Positions 1 through 6,740 of a stretch of 64,000 bases of DNA are shown here, one piece after another. Position numbers and translations under genes: made by a program. Origin of the DNA: Pseudomonas sp. ZH-FAD (lineage in GTDB: Bacteria; Pseudomonadota; Gammaproteobacteria; Pseudomonadales; Pseudomonadaceae); contig NZ_PGLR01000015.1 of assembly GCF_002803095.1 (NCBI RefSeq), positions 1 through 64,000 on the forward strand. Direction: 5' to 3'. Below the pieces are notes generated by a model. The model was given only the letters and a program-made list of their open reading frames with translations. It did not search any database and was not told the DNA's origin. Within the stretch, counting starts at the first letter, position 1. Each line of letters begins with the position of its first letter.

Positions 1-118
1 GCAAGCGCTTCAATTGGAAATGCCCGATTGAGGTCATGACAGAAGTAGTGGCGTTGCAGCATGATGCACCTGCTTCAATCCAGTAACCGTGTTGCACTCA
101 GCTTCTGCAACCGCCCCC
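1..118 (+). mobile_element. IS30-like element, 3' end (transposase C-terminus plus terminal repeat)
   Basis: Codons from base 3 read KRFNWKCPIEVM and continue to QHDAPASIQ before a TAA stop at 84-86. The RFNWKCP-type tail is typical of the extreme C-terminus of IS30-family DDE transposases. About 30 bases after the stop (GTGTTGCACTCAGC and on to the CCGCCCCC run near 118) look like the terminal inverted repeat of the element. The rest of the element is off the left edge, so family and exact end are inferred. The element abuts a reverse-transcriptase fragment and is the likely cause of its truncation. Confidence 0.6.
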
Positions 119-120
119 TT

Positions 121-1199
121 TAAAGTATCTCCCACTGGAGATAGTTAACACACAGGCTAACCCAGAAAAGATCAACCACTACAACGCTCAAACCGGTAGC
201 AAGTTAAAAGAAATCATATCTACAAATGGTTTTATCGTAAACCCCGGGAAAGTTCGATTACAGTTCAAACATGAACGCCAAGTCGTGACGGGCTTGACCG
301 TAAACAAAAAAGTCAATATTGATAGGCGCTACATTAGAAAGACTAGTGCCATGATTCACTCAATCGAATCGCTTGGCATCGAAGGTGCCAAATCCTTAAA
401 TATCTCGCTCAATCCCTCTAAAGATAACCCTGACGAACCTGCTTTTGAACTAGAGCCGCACATTCAAGGGCGACTGCTCTTCATTAAACAAATCAAGGGC
501 GAGTCCTGCCCCGTATATCGAAACATGGCTATAAAATTCAATTCCTTATCTGAGGAGTATAAAGTTCCGCTATCGTCACACGAGACAAAAGATAACATCA
601 GCATTAACGCCAATGTCGTTGATAAATGCTGGATTCTTGAGATAGACGAAACTATCTCTCAAGGCTCCGGCTTCATTATCGAGGGGGGGCTTTTGGTCAC
701 ATGCGCTCACGTTGTGGCGTCCAAGGATGATACGGACAAGCCTGTCGAATCATGCATAGCATTTCGCGTGAGTAACAAATCTGATCAGTACAAAGCAATT
801 GTGGTGCATTACGACAAACATAGAGATATAGCTTTACTAAAAATTGACCACAACACCCATAAGTTCCCCTTCTTCCGGATAGAAGAAAAAATACCCGTTA
901 AGCAGAACGACAAAGTCTCCATATATGGATTCCCCGACTACAAGCCCGCCTCCACTTATGTCGGTTGCGTTTGGACACGCGTCGTGAACGACTTTATTGC
1001 ATCAGCAGTTACTTACTATGAAGTAGATAAAGTTCTTTACTCAGGCAATAGTGGCGGCCCAGTATTAAACTCAAACCTTCATGTTGTTGGCATAGCTGCG
1101 AAGGGGGCCGTTGATGGTCATAAGCTCAATGCTTTTTTATGTAAATCTGAGCTAGAAAAAGTCATTGCGACTTATAGTGCCCTCCATAGTGATTCGTAA
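121..1199 (+). pseudogene. Truncated reverse transcriptase-trypsin fusion (retron-like)
   Basis: The frame is open from 87 but contains no ATG, GTG or TTG until the GTG at 285, so only a 304-residue product could start normally. Codons from about 120 to 560 read as the end of a group II/retron-like RT. NPGKVRLQF and RQVVTGLTVNKKVN are followed by RRYIRK and then GRLLFIKQIKGE...PVYRN, the usual palm/thumb end. The catalytic YxDD region is missing. The second half is a trypsin-like serine protease: GSGFII, TCAHVV (His), HRDIALLKI (Asp) and YSGNSGGPV (Ser), so that triad looks intact. Some retron RTs carry a C-terminal trypsin-like domain. The adjacent IS end implies that the RT was decapitated by insertion or deletion. 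Whether the protease half is still made from GTG 285 is unknown. Confidence 0.7.
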
Positions 1200-1240
1200 C
1201 GATACTACAGTGACGCAGCCCCTTTGAAATCACCTTGCGA

Positions 1241-1621
1241 TTAGGTAGTCGCTACTCCTCTCACCCGTTTTCTACGGGCCGATACTGCTCCGGCTGTCGC
1301 AAAGACCACTATGACCATACCTACCAGTAGTTTGTGGCCCAGCTGGTTTACGTGAGTAGTCATGAACCAAGCCAGCGCAGCCACGATAGGCCAGTCGAAC
1401 AGATAGAGCTGCTTCATACCTAGCAGCGGATTCCAGCGCGTCGATACAAGGCTTAACCAGATAGCTGAGACAAAACACGCGACGGAGAAAAAGCCAGCGT
1501 AGTTATTCTCGCAGAACCTCAGCCCTACATAAGCCAGGACGCCTAAAGCGCCGCCAGCCCCTATTGAACAGGCTAGGGCTTTGCTGCGAGGGAGCTTTTC
1601 GAGGCCTTCGAGTGTGATCAT
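1241..1621 (-). CDS. Small multi-pass membrane protein, unknown function
   Basis: This 126-residue protein starts at the ATG ending at 1621, preceded by AAGGA about nine bases upstream; a longer frame exists but lacks such a site. Four hydrophobic stretches (about residues 15-32, 40-58, 73-88 and 93-113) suggest a polytopic inner-membrane protein with a basic tail (RRKRVRG). I do not recognise a family. Its position next to a phage-type DNA-binding gene suggests a prophage or island remnant, possibly holin-like, but no holin motif can be shown. Confidence 0.5.
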   Translation of the reverse strand: MITLEGLEKLPRSKALACSIGAGGALGVLAYVGLRFCENNYAGFFSVACFVSAIWLSLVSTRWNPLLGMKQLYLFDWPIVAALAWFMTTHVNQLGHKLLVGMVIVVFATAGAVSARRKRVRGVATT

Positions 1622-1718
1622 TGCTTGCCATCCTTGAACTGCTTGCGGGCATCCCACCGCTTAGCGACATCCTGCGTAAACACTACCCGGCGTTTGGATT
1701 GGTGAGATCCCGGCTGGT

Positions 1719-1955
1719 CTATTCGCTGTCAGGGCTGATCTCGCCATTGGCAGGATCGACCCGCCCCGTTCTTAGCCACAGAGAGTATTCAGGATAGCGC
1801 TCTGCCATCAAGTCCAACTCGCTTGTCCTCAGGTTCGCTCGCTTATCGTATCGGATCGTCTTGCAGCGCTCCTCCTTGATGCCAGTGGCTTCGCTGACCT
1901 CGCGGTGGCCGATCTTAGACAAAAAAAGCCGGACTCTATCGTGGGTTGATTCCAT
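1719..1955 (-). CDS. Small phage-type DNA-binding protein
   Basis: The 78-residue product begins MESTHDRVRLFLSKIG. It contains REVSEATGIKEERCKTIR, which reads as a helix-turn-helix, followed by LDLMAERYPEYSLWLRTG, a tail common in small Cro/CI-like regulators of Pseudomonas prophages. The ATG at 1955 is chosen because the 67 upstream in-frame residues look non-coding. A palindrome (GTGG-N7-CCAC) lies about 50 bases upstream and could be its operator. It is divergent from the Bro-N gene at 2198, an arrangement like repressor/antirepressor switches. DNA binding is inferred from sequence pattern only. Confidence 0.55.
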   Translation of the reverse strand: MESTHDRVRLFLSKIGHREVSEATGIKEERCKTIRYDKRANLRTSELDLMAERYPEYSLWLRTGRVDPANGEISPDSE

Positions 1956-2001
1956 AAAGGTCTTAACAATAGCTGTTGAAATATTCCACAATCGATAGAT
2001 A

Positions 2002-2016
2002 GTGGTATTATTCCAC
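2002..2016. promoter_or_regulatory. Candidate operator palindrome
   Basis: GTGGTATTATTCCAC is a near-perfect inverted repeat (GTGG...CCAC with an AT-rich core). It lies between the divergent small DNA-binding gene (start 1955) and the Bro-N gene (start 2198). A half-like copy, ATTCCAC, lies just before it at 1983-1989. Position and symmetry suggest a repressor site; this is inference. Confidence 0.35.
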
Positions 2017-2197
2017 CCGAGCGCTTGGCACATCCCACAGCCATTCAGGTGCTCCCCGATTATAGGGACTTTGTTACGGAACGGTCTGATGCGCCGCGCT
2101 TCCGCGCACCGTTCTGCACGAAATACGTGCCGGTTCAAACGCCGGGGCGGCATCAATAAGTGAAGACACCTCGCTGCCAGAAGCCTCGGAGGCCTTT

Positions 2198-2698
2198 ATG
2201 GAAGAAAACTATGTCCCCTTGCTGCTGATGCGCCACAACCGCCCGCTGCGTGGCGTGATGATCGACCGCCAGCCCTGGGTCTGCGCCAAGGAGTTCGGCC
2301 TGTTGATGGGGCATCGCCACCCGGAGCGGATCTGTCGGCTGATGGATGACGACCAGGTGCGTACTGTGATCTTCCGCACTCACCAGGGCGATGCGGAGCC
2401 TGTGCAGGTGCTCAGCGAATCCGCGCTTTACCGCGCCCTGTGCCGTTTCAGCCATCCCGAGAATCGCCACCTGCGCCGCTGGCTCACTCATGAAGCCCTG
2501 CCCGCCCTGCGCGACGCCTGGGAGCATCGCGCACAGGAACCCAGGCGAACGCTGATGGCCTGGGATCGCCAGCGCATCAGCCTGCTGGAATGGCAAGGCG
2601 ATCTATGGATCGCCCTGCGCGACATGCCGCGCTTCGCCCCGCCGCCGGCAACCGGCGAACGTTCGTTGCGTGCTCTGCTCAATCGCTGGTGGCGTTGA
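2198..2698 (+). CDS. Bro-N domain protein (phage antirepressor-like)
   Basis: The protein has 166 residues and starts at ATG 2198 with GGAGG six bases upstream. Residues about 12-110 match the BRO N-terminal fold: RGVMIDRQPWVCAKEFG, then GHRHPERICRLMDDDQV, VQVLSESALYRAL and NRHLRRWLTHEALPALR. Bro-N domains bind DNA and are common in phage antirepressors. The C-terminal 50 residues (WDRQRISLLEWQGDLWIALRD) show no KilA or ANT domain that I recognise, so the protein is short. Its stop overlaps the next start (TGATG), implying translational coupling with the two-domain antitoxin gene. It may be a regulator, or the partner of that antitoxin. Confidence 0.7.
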   Translation: MEENYVPLLLMRHNRPLRGVMIDRQPWVCAKEFGLLMGHRHPERICRLMDDDQVRTVIFRTHQGDAEPVQVLSESALYRALCRFSHPENRHLRRWLTHEALPALRDAWEHRAQEPRRTLMAWDRQRISLLEWQGDLWIALRDMPRFAPPPATGERSLRALLNRWWR

Positions 2699-3108
2699 TG
2701 GCTAGCCTGACCATCCGCATCGACGACGACCTAAAACAACGCTTGCGCGCCCAGGCAGCCCGCAATGGGCACTCGATGGCAGAGGAAGTGCGGCAGATGC
2801 TGCGTGAAGCGCTCTTTATCGAACCTCCCAAGGCCAAGACCTGCCGAATACTGGCCGATACCGCCGTATCGCTGGCTGACTTCAGGAAAGACCCAATAGG
2901 CACCCTTCACGAATGCGGCGGCGAGACGGTGGTGATCCTCGATCACAACGCACCTGTCTTCTATGCCGTTCCCACTGAACGGTACGAGGCCATGCTGGAA
3001 ATGATCGACGATACTTGTCTGGCCGAAACCGTACGTACGCGGCAAGGCAGCCCCGCAGTTCGTGCCGATATCGATGTGCTCATCGCACAGGCCGGCGGAG
3101 TCGACTAG
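2698..3108 (+). CDS. Two-domain antitoxin: ribbon-helix-helix plus StbD/Phd-YefM
   Basis: This 136-residue protein starts at ATG 2698 inside the TGATG overlap with the Bro-N gene. Residues 1-42 (MASLTIRIDDDLKQRLRAQA and on to VRQMLREAL) form a FitA/Arc-type ribbon-helix-helix. Residues about 55-110 (SLADFRKDPIGTL, GGETVVILDHNAPVFYAVP, YEAMLEMIDD) look like StbD/Phd-YefM antitoxins. The fusion brings two DNA-binding antitoxin folds together. No RelE/StbE or PIN toxin follows: the next 154 bases hold no credible gene. It is therefore an orphan antitoxin, a regulator, or the partner of the upstream Bro-N protein. Family calls are fairly secure; the role is not. Confidence 0.75.
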   Translation: MASLTIRIDDDLKQRLRAQAARNGHSMAEEVRQMLREALFIEPPKAKTCRILADTAVSLADFRKDPIGTLHECGGETVVILDHNAPVFYAVPTERYEAMLEMIDDTCLAETVRTRQGSPAVRADIDVLIAQAGGVD

Positions 3109-3262
3109 GTTGGCGCGCCATGGCTAGGCATTGCGCATCATCGCCCCACCTAAATGTTTACTGGGTCAAGTTTCGGGCCATTGAACAGCGATGCAGGGGC
3201 ATCGCATGCAAACACCACGGTAGGATTGCCAGGCCAAGTCATATCCATTCGAGGGATCGAAG

Positions 3263-4528
3263 ATGAGCGGCTATGTACCCAACAACAGGCATGAGCGGCC
3301 TGCCCCGGAGCCAGAACCCTATAACGGTGATTTCGACCACCAACCTCCGCGCCTTCTTGTCGTAGAACAACCTCCTGAACCTCCGCGCATGGAGCCCAGG
3401 TCAGCAGGCTGCGTCTTCGCCAAATCCTGCAATCTGCCCGACGGCGTCATTGATCATCAGCAACCTGGAAGCTTCATCCCGCTGGAGTCATTGAAGAGCT
3501 ACGGGGAATGGGCAGTGCTCGCCACCGGGAGCACGCTTGCAACAACGGCTACGCCGCTGCAACTGGTCGGCGGCTCCACATCGGGAACAGCGTTAGCCGC
3601 GCGTCTGGGCGGCAACATTTCCCTGGCGCTGAGCGGTGGAATGGCCACAGCGGGCGTTGTCGCGGGTACGGCGCTGGGCAGCGTTGCCATGCTACTGCCC
3701 AATAACAGTCTTGCCCCGGATAGCGCCTTTTACACTCGCGAGCAGTACGCTGCGCTCGATATGGGGCGAACCCGTGCAAGGCTACATATCAAGCATCTGC
3801 CTGATGGTTCGGTCGACCTCTATGGTTTCTACACGGGAGGCAAAACCGACTGGGAGAATGTACCGGTTATCGCAGCCGTACCCCGAGGCGACCAGTTCGT
3901 CGCCGACATTGGCCAGGGCATCGAGCTTATCTGGACGCCTGCAGCCAATCCGAACGAAGTACTGGGCATCCCGGCGTTGGAGGGAGCCCCCCAGTTGCCG
4001 AACGTATGGATCTACCCGCCAACCGAAAAGTCCGACCAGATCCTGGTCAACCCCGTGCATCCACCGGAGTACCAGGATGCGATCATCTGGTTCCCCAGCA
4101 CTGATATCCAGCCGATCTACATAGCGCTGAGCCTACGCCACGAGCCGGGTGTCGTGACTGGACAAGGGCAGGATGTAACAGGCATCTGGTTGGAGAATGC
4201 TGGCCGGGAACTCGGAGCACCTATCCCGTCACAGATTGCCGATCAGTTGCGGGGGAAGAGGTTCAGCAGCTTCGATGACTTCAGAGAGGCTTTCTGGACA
4301 GCGGTTGGAAGAGATCCAGAGCTAAGTGGACAATTTAATGCGAGAAACGCGAAGGATATGGCAAAGGGATTTTCTCCAGTAACACCTTCCACTGGCCATG
4401 CTGGAAAAAGGCGCGTCTATGAAATCCATCACATCAAGCCGATATCTGAGGGTGGCGCGGTCTACGACGTAGACAACTTAGGCGTTGTAACTCCCAACCA
4501 CCATATCAAGCTTCATCAGAAGGGCTAG
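3263..4528 (+). CDS. S-type pyocin-like bacteriocin with C-terminal HNH DNase
   Basis: The protein has 421 residues. Residues 1-50 are proline-rich and polar. About 48-90 contain GCVFAKSCNLPDGVID, and 95-150 are Gly/Ala-rich and hydrophobic. About 155-300 resemble the S-type pyocin translocation domain (ARLHIKHLPDGSVDLYGFYTG, DQFVADIGQGIELIWTPA, PNVWIYPP). The last 100 residues are a colicin E9-type nuclease ending in HHIKPISEGGAVYDVDNLG and VVTPNHHIKLH, which supply the metal-binding and catalytic histidines. Known S-type pyocins are longer and carry an N-terminal receptor-binding domain; none is evident here. Immunity genes follow after 4 bases. I infer a DNA-degrading toxin for competitor killing. 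The delivery route is unclear: a truncated pyocin, or an effector secreted another way. Confidence 0.85.
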   Translation: MSGYVPNNRHERPAPEPEPYNGDFDHQPPRLLVVEQPPEPPRMEPRSAGCVFAKSCNLPDGVIDHQQPGSFIPLESLKSYGEWAVLATGSTLATTATPLQLVGGSTSGTALAARLGGNISLALSGGMATAGVVAGTALGSVAMLLPNNSLAPDSAFYTREQYAALDMGRTRARLHIKHLPDGSVDLYGFYTGGKTDWENVPVIAAVPRGDQFVADIGQGIELIWTPAANPNEVLGIPALEGAPQLPNVWIYPPTEKSDQILVNPVHPPEYQDAIIWFPSTDIQPIYIALSLRHEPGVVTGQGQDVTGIWLENAGRELGAPIPSQIADQLRGKRFSSFDDFREAFWTAVGRDPELSGQFNARNAKDMAKGFSPVTPSTGHAGKRRVYEIHHIKPISEGGAVYDVDNLGVVTPNHHIKLHQKG

Positions 4529-4532
4529 CTAA

Positions 4533-4787
4533 ATGAATTTGAAGAATAGTTTCGCTGAATACACTGAAGACGAATTCCTAGAATTAATTAAAGCAATTGA
4601 GAATGCCAAAACAGAAAGTGAGCGCGATCACTTACTTGAACACTTTATTACTGTCACAGAACACCCAGCAGGATCTGACCTACTTTATTACCCTGAGCCT
4701 GATGCAGATGACAGCCCCAAAGGCATCCTCCAAACTGTCAAAGAGTGGCGTGCGGCTCATAATTTACCTGGCATAAAGTCCATATAA
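4533..4787 (+). CDS. Colicin/pyocin DNase immunity protein, copy 1 (Im2/Im9 family)
   Basis: This 84-residue acidic protein starts at ATG 4533, four bases after the DNase stop. It has the Im family pattern: YTEDEFLELI, then TEHPAGSDLLYYPEPD, DDSPKGI and VKEWRAAHNLPGIK. The HPxGSDLxYYP segment corresponds to Im9 helix III, whose Asp and two Tyr residues grip the DNase. Length equals the usual 84-87. Adjacency makes it the cognate inhibitor of the HNH DNase. The AT content is higher than in surrounding genes, as is common for exchangeable immunity genes. Confidence 0.9.
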   Translation: MNLKNSFAEYTEDEFLELIKAIENAKTESERDHLLEHFITVTEHPAGSDLLYYPEPDADDSPKGILQTVKEWRAAHNLPGIKSI

Positions 4788-4824
4788 CGTCCTGATACTC
4801 ATGACAGAATCAAGGGAAATAGTC

Positions 4825-5080
4825 ATGAAAAAGCAACTAAGTGACTAGCGAGCGTGAATTCATCGCACTCATGGAGGATATTTTCAGGGAGAATGAGGCG
4901 GAAACAGATGATCGACTTGATGCTCTACTGGATCAATTCCGAGAAATTACGGGGCATCCAGATGGAACGGATTTGATCTACTATTGCGAGTCTGATGCCG
5001 AGTGCACCCCAGAGCGCATCACGCAAAAAGTAAAGTCTTGGCGCGCTGCTAATGGTCTCCCCGGTTTCAAGTCCACATAG
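4825..5080 (+). pseudogene. Im-type immunity gene, copy 2, frameshifted near its start
   Basis: After ATG 4825 (AAGGGAAA upstream) the frame reads MKKQLSD and stops at TAG 4846. The expected continuation (Ser-Glu-Arg-Glu-Phe...) lies in another frame, which runs to 5080 and carries HPDGTDLIYYCES, TPERITQKV and WRAANGLPGFK. Alignment with copy 3 (CAAGACTACAGTGAGAGCG) shows that this copy (AGTGACTAGCGAGCG) lacks two bases at the Tyr codon. A rescue start at GTG 4841 would give 79 residues without the first few, but it has no good ribosome-binding site. The helix III core keeps the Asp and both Tyr, so a rescued product might still work. It probably once gave resistance to another DNase bacteriocin. 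Confidence 0.7.
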
Positions 5081-5093
5081 CTGCCTGACACTT

Positions 5094-5372
5094 ATGACAG
5101 GCTCAAAGAAAATCACCATTAAAACTCAACTACAAGACTACAGTGAGAGCGAGTTCCTAGAGCTTTTGCGTAAGGTATTCGATGCAGACTTTCCCACCCC
5201 GGACGAGTACGACGATGCAGTGCATGAGGTCGTTAGACTAGCTGAGCACCCCAAAGGCACCGACATCATTTTCTATCCAGAACCCAGCGTTGATGACAGC
5301 CCTGAAGGAGCACTTGAATTTATCAAAGCATGGCGTACTGCGAATGGCATACCGGGTTTCAGATCCATATAG
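5094..5372 (+). CDS. Im-type DNase immunity protein, copy 3
   Basis: The gene encodes 92 residues if ATG 5094 is used. The Im signature is intact: YSESEFLELLRKVF, then AEHPKGTDIIFYPEPSV, DDSPEGA and IKAWRTANGIPGF. The first Tyr of the YY pair is Phe here (IIFYPEP), which may change partner specificity. Alignment with copy 2 places the ancestral start at 5118, where ATT stands instead of ATG. Translation therefore probably begins at ATG 5094 (an 8-residue extension that copy 2 also has, from ATG 4801) or at the rare ATT codon. No DNase gene accompanies it, so it is an orphan immunity gene. Confidence 0.75.
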   Translation: MTGSKKITIKTQLQDYSESEFLELLRKVFDADFPTPDEYDDAVHEVVRLAEHPKGTDIIFYPEPSVDDSPEGALEFIKAWRTANGIPGFRSI

Positions 5373-5401
5373 CCCGCGACGACTGTCTAGGAGGTGCCAC
5401 T

Positions 5402-5707
5402 ATGGCTATCACGAGCATGCGCCCCGTTCATCCTGGCGAAGTGCTACGCGAAGAGTTTCTTGAGCCGCTGGGAATGACCCCAGCCGCACTTGCTCGCGCT
5501 CTGCATGTGTCGGCGCCGACCATCAATGACATCGTGCGGGAGCGTCGTGGCATTACCGCCGATACGGCTATTCGGCTAGGCCGCTACTTCGACACCTCAG
5601 CTCAGTTCTGGATGAACTTGCAGACTGAGTATGCCCTGGCGGCAACTTACGCCGAGTCTGGCGCAGCCATCGAGCAGGCCATTGAGCCGCTTCAGATAGC
5701 GAGCTGA
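5402..5707 (+). CDS. higA: HigA-family antitoxin (XRE), no HigB partner
   Basis: This 101-residue protein starts at ATG 5402 after AGGAGGTG, an excellent ribosome-binding site. MRPVHPGEVLREEFLEPLGM is followed by the helix-turn-helix ARALHVSAPTINDIVRERRG and then the family tail TAIRLGRYFDTSAQFWMNLQ. Together these identify the HigA/VapI antitoxin family. HigB toxin normally lies immediately upstream; here an immunity gene ends only 29 bases before, leaving no room for one. It is thus an orphan antitoxin or free-standing regulator. Orphan HigA proteins may neutralise related HigB toxins arriving on mobile DNA; that role is inferred. Confidence 0.85.
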   Translation: MAITSMRPVHPGEVLREEFLEPLGMTPAALARALHVSAPTINDIVRERRGITADTAIRLGRYFDTSAQFWMNLQTEYALAATYAESGAAIEQAIEPLQIAS

Positions 5708-5798
5708 CCAATCCGGCACACGTAGACCTGAAGCGGGTTGGCTAACGGGCGTTCGCCTGATCGCTGAAACGATTGTCACCGTCGATAGAGGTAGCGTC

Positions 5799-5969
5799 AT
5801 GTCGCACCCATCTTTGCAGATCAAAAAGGCCTACTTTGCCAAGGTGCGTCGTTCCAACTACATCGCCAGCCTGCGCTTGGCGGGTTTTCAGGTCACTCCT
5901 GCCGATGCGGAACGCCCATTACCTTCACGCGAAGCGGTATTGAACAAACTTCGGTCTAGGGACGCCTGA
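5799..5969 (+). CDS. YhfG-like Fic antitoxin, no Fic partner
   Basis: This 56-residue protein starts at ATG 5799 (GAGGTAGCGTC upstream). The core KKAYFAKVRRSNYIASLRL followed by AGF corresponds to the YhfG family (DUF2559), small proteins encoded directly before fic genes that inhibit the Fic AMP-transferase. The remainder (VTPADAERPLPSREAVLNK) also fits Pseudomonas family members as I remember them. No Fic gene (HPFxxGNGR) follows; the next gene is a small anchored protein at 6072. It would be a third antitoxin without its toxin in this stretch. The family call rests on memory of a short sequence. Confidence 0.65.
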   Translation: MSHPSLQIKKAYFAKVRRSNYIASLRLAGFQVTPADAERPLPSREAVLNKLRSRDA

Positions 5970-6071
5970 AAAAACAAAGGGGCGGATTGTTCCTACCCTG
6001 GCACTCGCCCCCAGAACGCCATGGACAGCCTCAGTGCGAGCAATTAATCTGCCGGCCTTTCGCCATCAAGG

Positions 6072-6449
6072 ATGAACCACGTGAAAACACTGCTACTACT
6101 GATCGCCATCGCCGCCGGTGGCTATTACGTCTACAACGAGCACTTCTCCGTTACCGCCATCACGGTCGATAGCTACCAGGCTTTGCTGAAGAAGGCCGAA
6201 GCCACAAGCGTAAGCCTCGACGAGGTGAAGGTCGGCGCCAACAACCTTGCGGCATTCATATGCAGCGACCCCAGCTACCAGGTGACAGGCGGCTCGACGC
6301 CCGCCAACTGCATGGCGCGTTACGAGAACTATCGGGAAATGTGCGAGAACCGCATATTTGGCCAGTCCCCTCAGAGCTTTGCCAGCAAGGCCGAGGTGAT
6401 CGCTATCGCCAAGCGCTACACCTCATGCGTGGGAGCGATCGGCAGCTAA
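6072..6449 (+). CDS. Small membrane-anchored periplasmic protein, unknown function
   Basis: The product has up to 125 residues, with an N-terminal hydrophobic segment (TLLLLIAIAAGGYYVY) that acts as signal or anchor. A soluble domain with four cysteines follows (FICSD, ANCMARY, EMCEN, YTSCVG), probably disulfide-bonded in the periplasm. AAGG at 6068-6071 is too close to ATG 6072 but well spaced for GTG 6081, so the true start may be 6081. A strong terminator follows at once. No family recognised. Confidence 0.6.
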   Translation: MNHVKTLLLLIAIAAGGYYVYNEHFSVTAITVDSYQALLKKAEATSVSLDEVKVGANNLAAFICSDPSYQVTGGSTPANCMARYENYREMCENRIFGQSPQSFASKAEVIAIAKRYTSCVGAIGS

Positions 6450-6453
6450 GCGC

Positions 6454-6481
6454 AAAGGGCGCCGTTCAGGCGCCCTTTTTT
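6454..6481 (+). terminator. Rho-independent terminator
   Basis: AAAGGGCGCC, loop GTTCA, GGCGCCCTTT, then a T run. It closes the transcription unit ending at 6449. Confidence 0.85.
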
Positions 6482-6490
6482 ACGCGCAAA

Positions 6491-6520
6491 TAAAAAGGGG
6501 TTAGCTTGCGCTAACCCCTT
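6491..6520 (-). terminator. Terminator of tRNA-Met
   Basis: An 11-base stem (AAGGGGTTAGC / GCTAACCCCTT) with loop TTGC. On the minus strand it is followed by TTTTTA, and it lies 9 bases beyond the tRNA 3' end, as expected for the tRNA transcript. Confidence 0.8.
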
Positions 6521-6528
6521 GAAAATTA

Positions 6529-6605
6529 TGGTGGCTACACCGGGACTTGAACCTGGGACATCAGCATTATGAATGCTGCGCTCTAACCAACTGAGCTATG
6601 TAGCC
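6529..6605 (-). tRNA. tRNA-Met (anticodon CAT)
   Basis: On the minus strand GGCTACATAGCTCAG is followed by the D-loop GTTGGTTAGAGC, the anticodon stem-loop CAGCATTCATAATGCTG (anticodon CAT), the T-arm GGTTCAAGTCC, and acceptor GTGTAGCC with encoded CCA. At 77 nt with a GGCTAC acceptor it matches elongator methionine tRNA rather than initiator. Its 3' end faces the accessory region, the usual side for island integration. Confidence 0.95.
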
Positions 6606-6740
6606 AACGGCGCGCATTGTCCGCGTCTCGCCTACCGCTGTCAACCCCAGATCATCGATAAATTTACGTTTTATCAAGCGGTTAGGCTGTGGCGCCTGGG
6701 CAGGCTCCAGACTGCTGCATGGACAACAAAATCGCCGCCG

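Noticed and set aside
121..690. Diversity-generating retroelement
   Set aside because: No template/variable repeat pair is visible, and the RT fragment resembles the retron end with a trypsin fusion instead.
1622..1718. A short minus-strand frame just before the membrane protein gene
   Set aside because: About 20-35 codons (ending RWDARKQFKDGKQ) without a good start or ribosome-binding site.
3109..3262. A missing toxin gene after the RHH-StbD antitoxin
   Set aside because: Only about 48 codons are open, without RelE, StbE or PIN features.
5970..6071. Fic toxin after the YhfG-like gene
   Set aside because: The gap is 102 bases and the next gene encodes a Cys-containing anchored protein without HPFxxGNGR.
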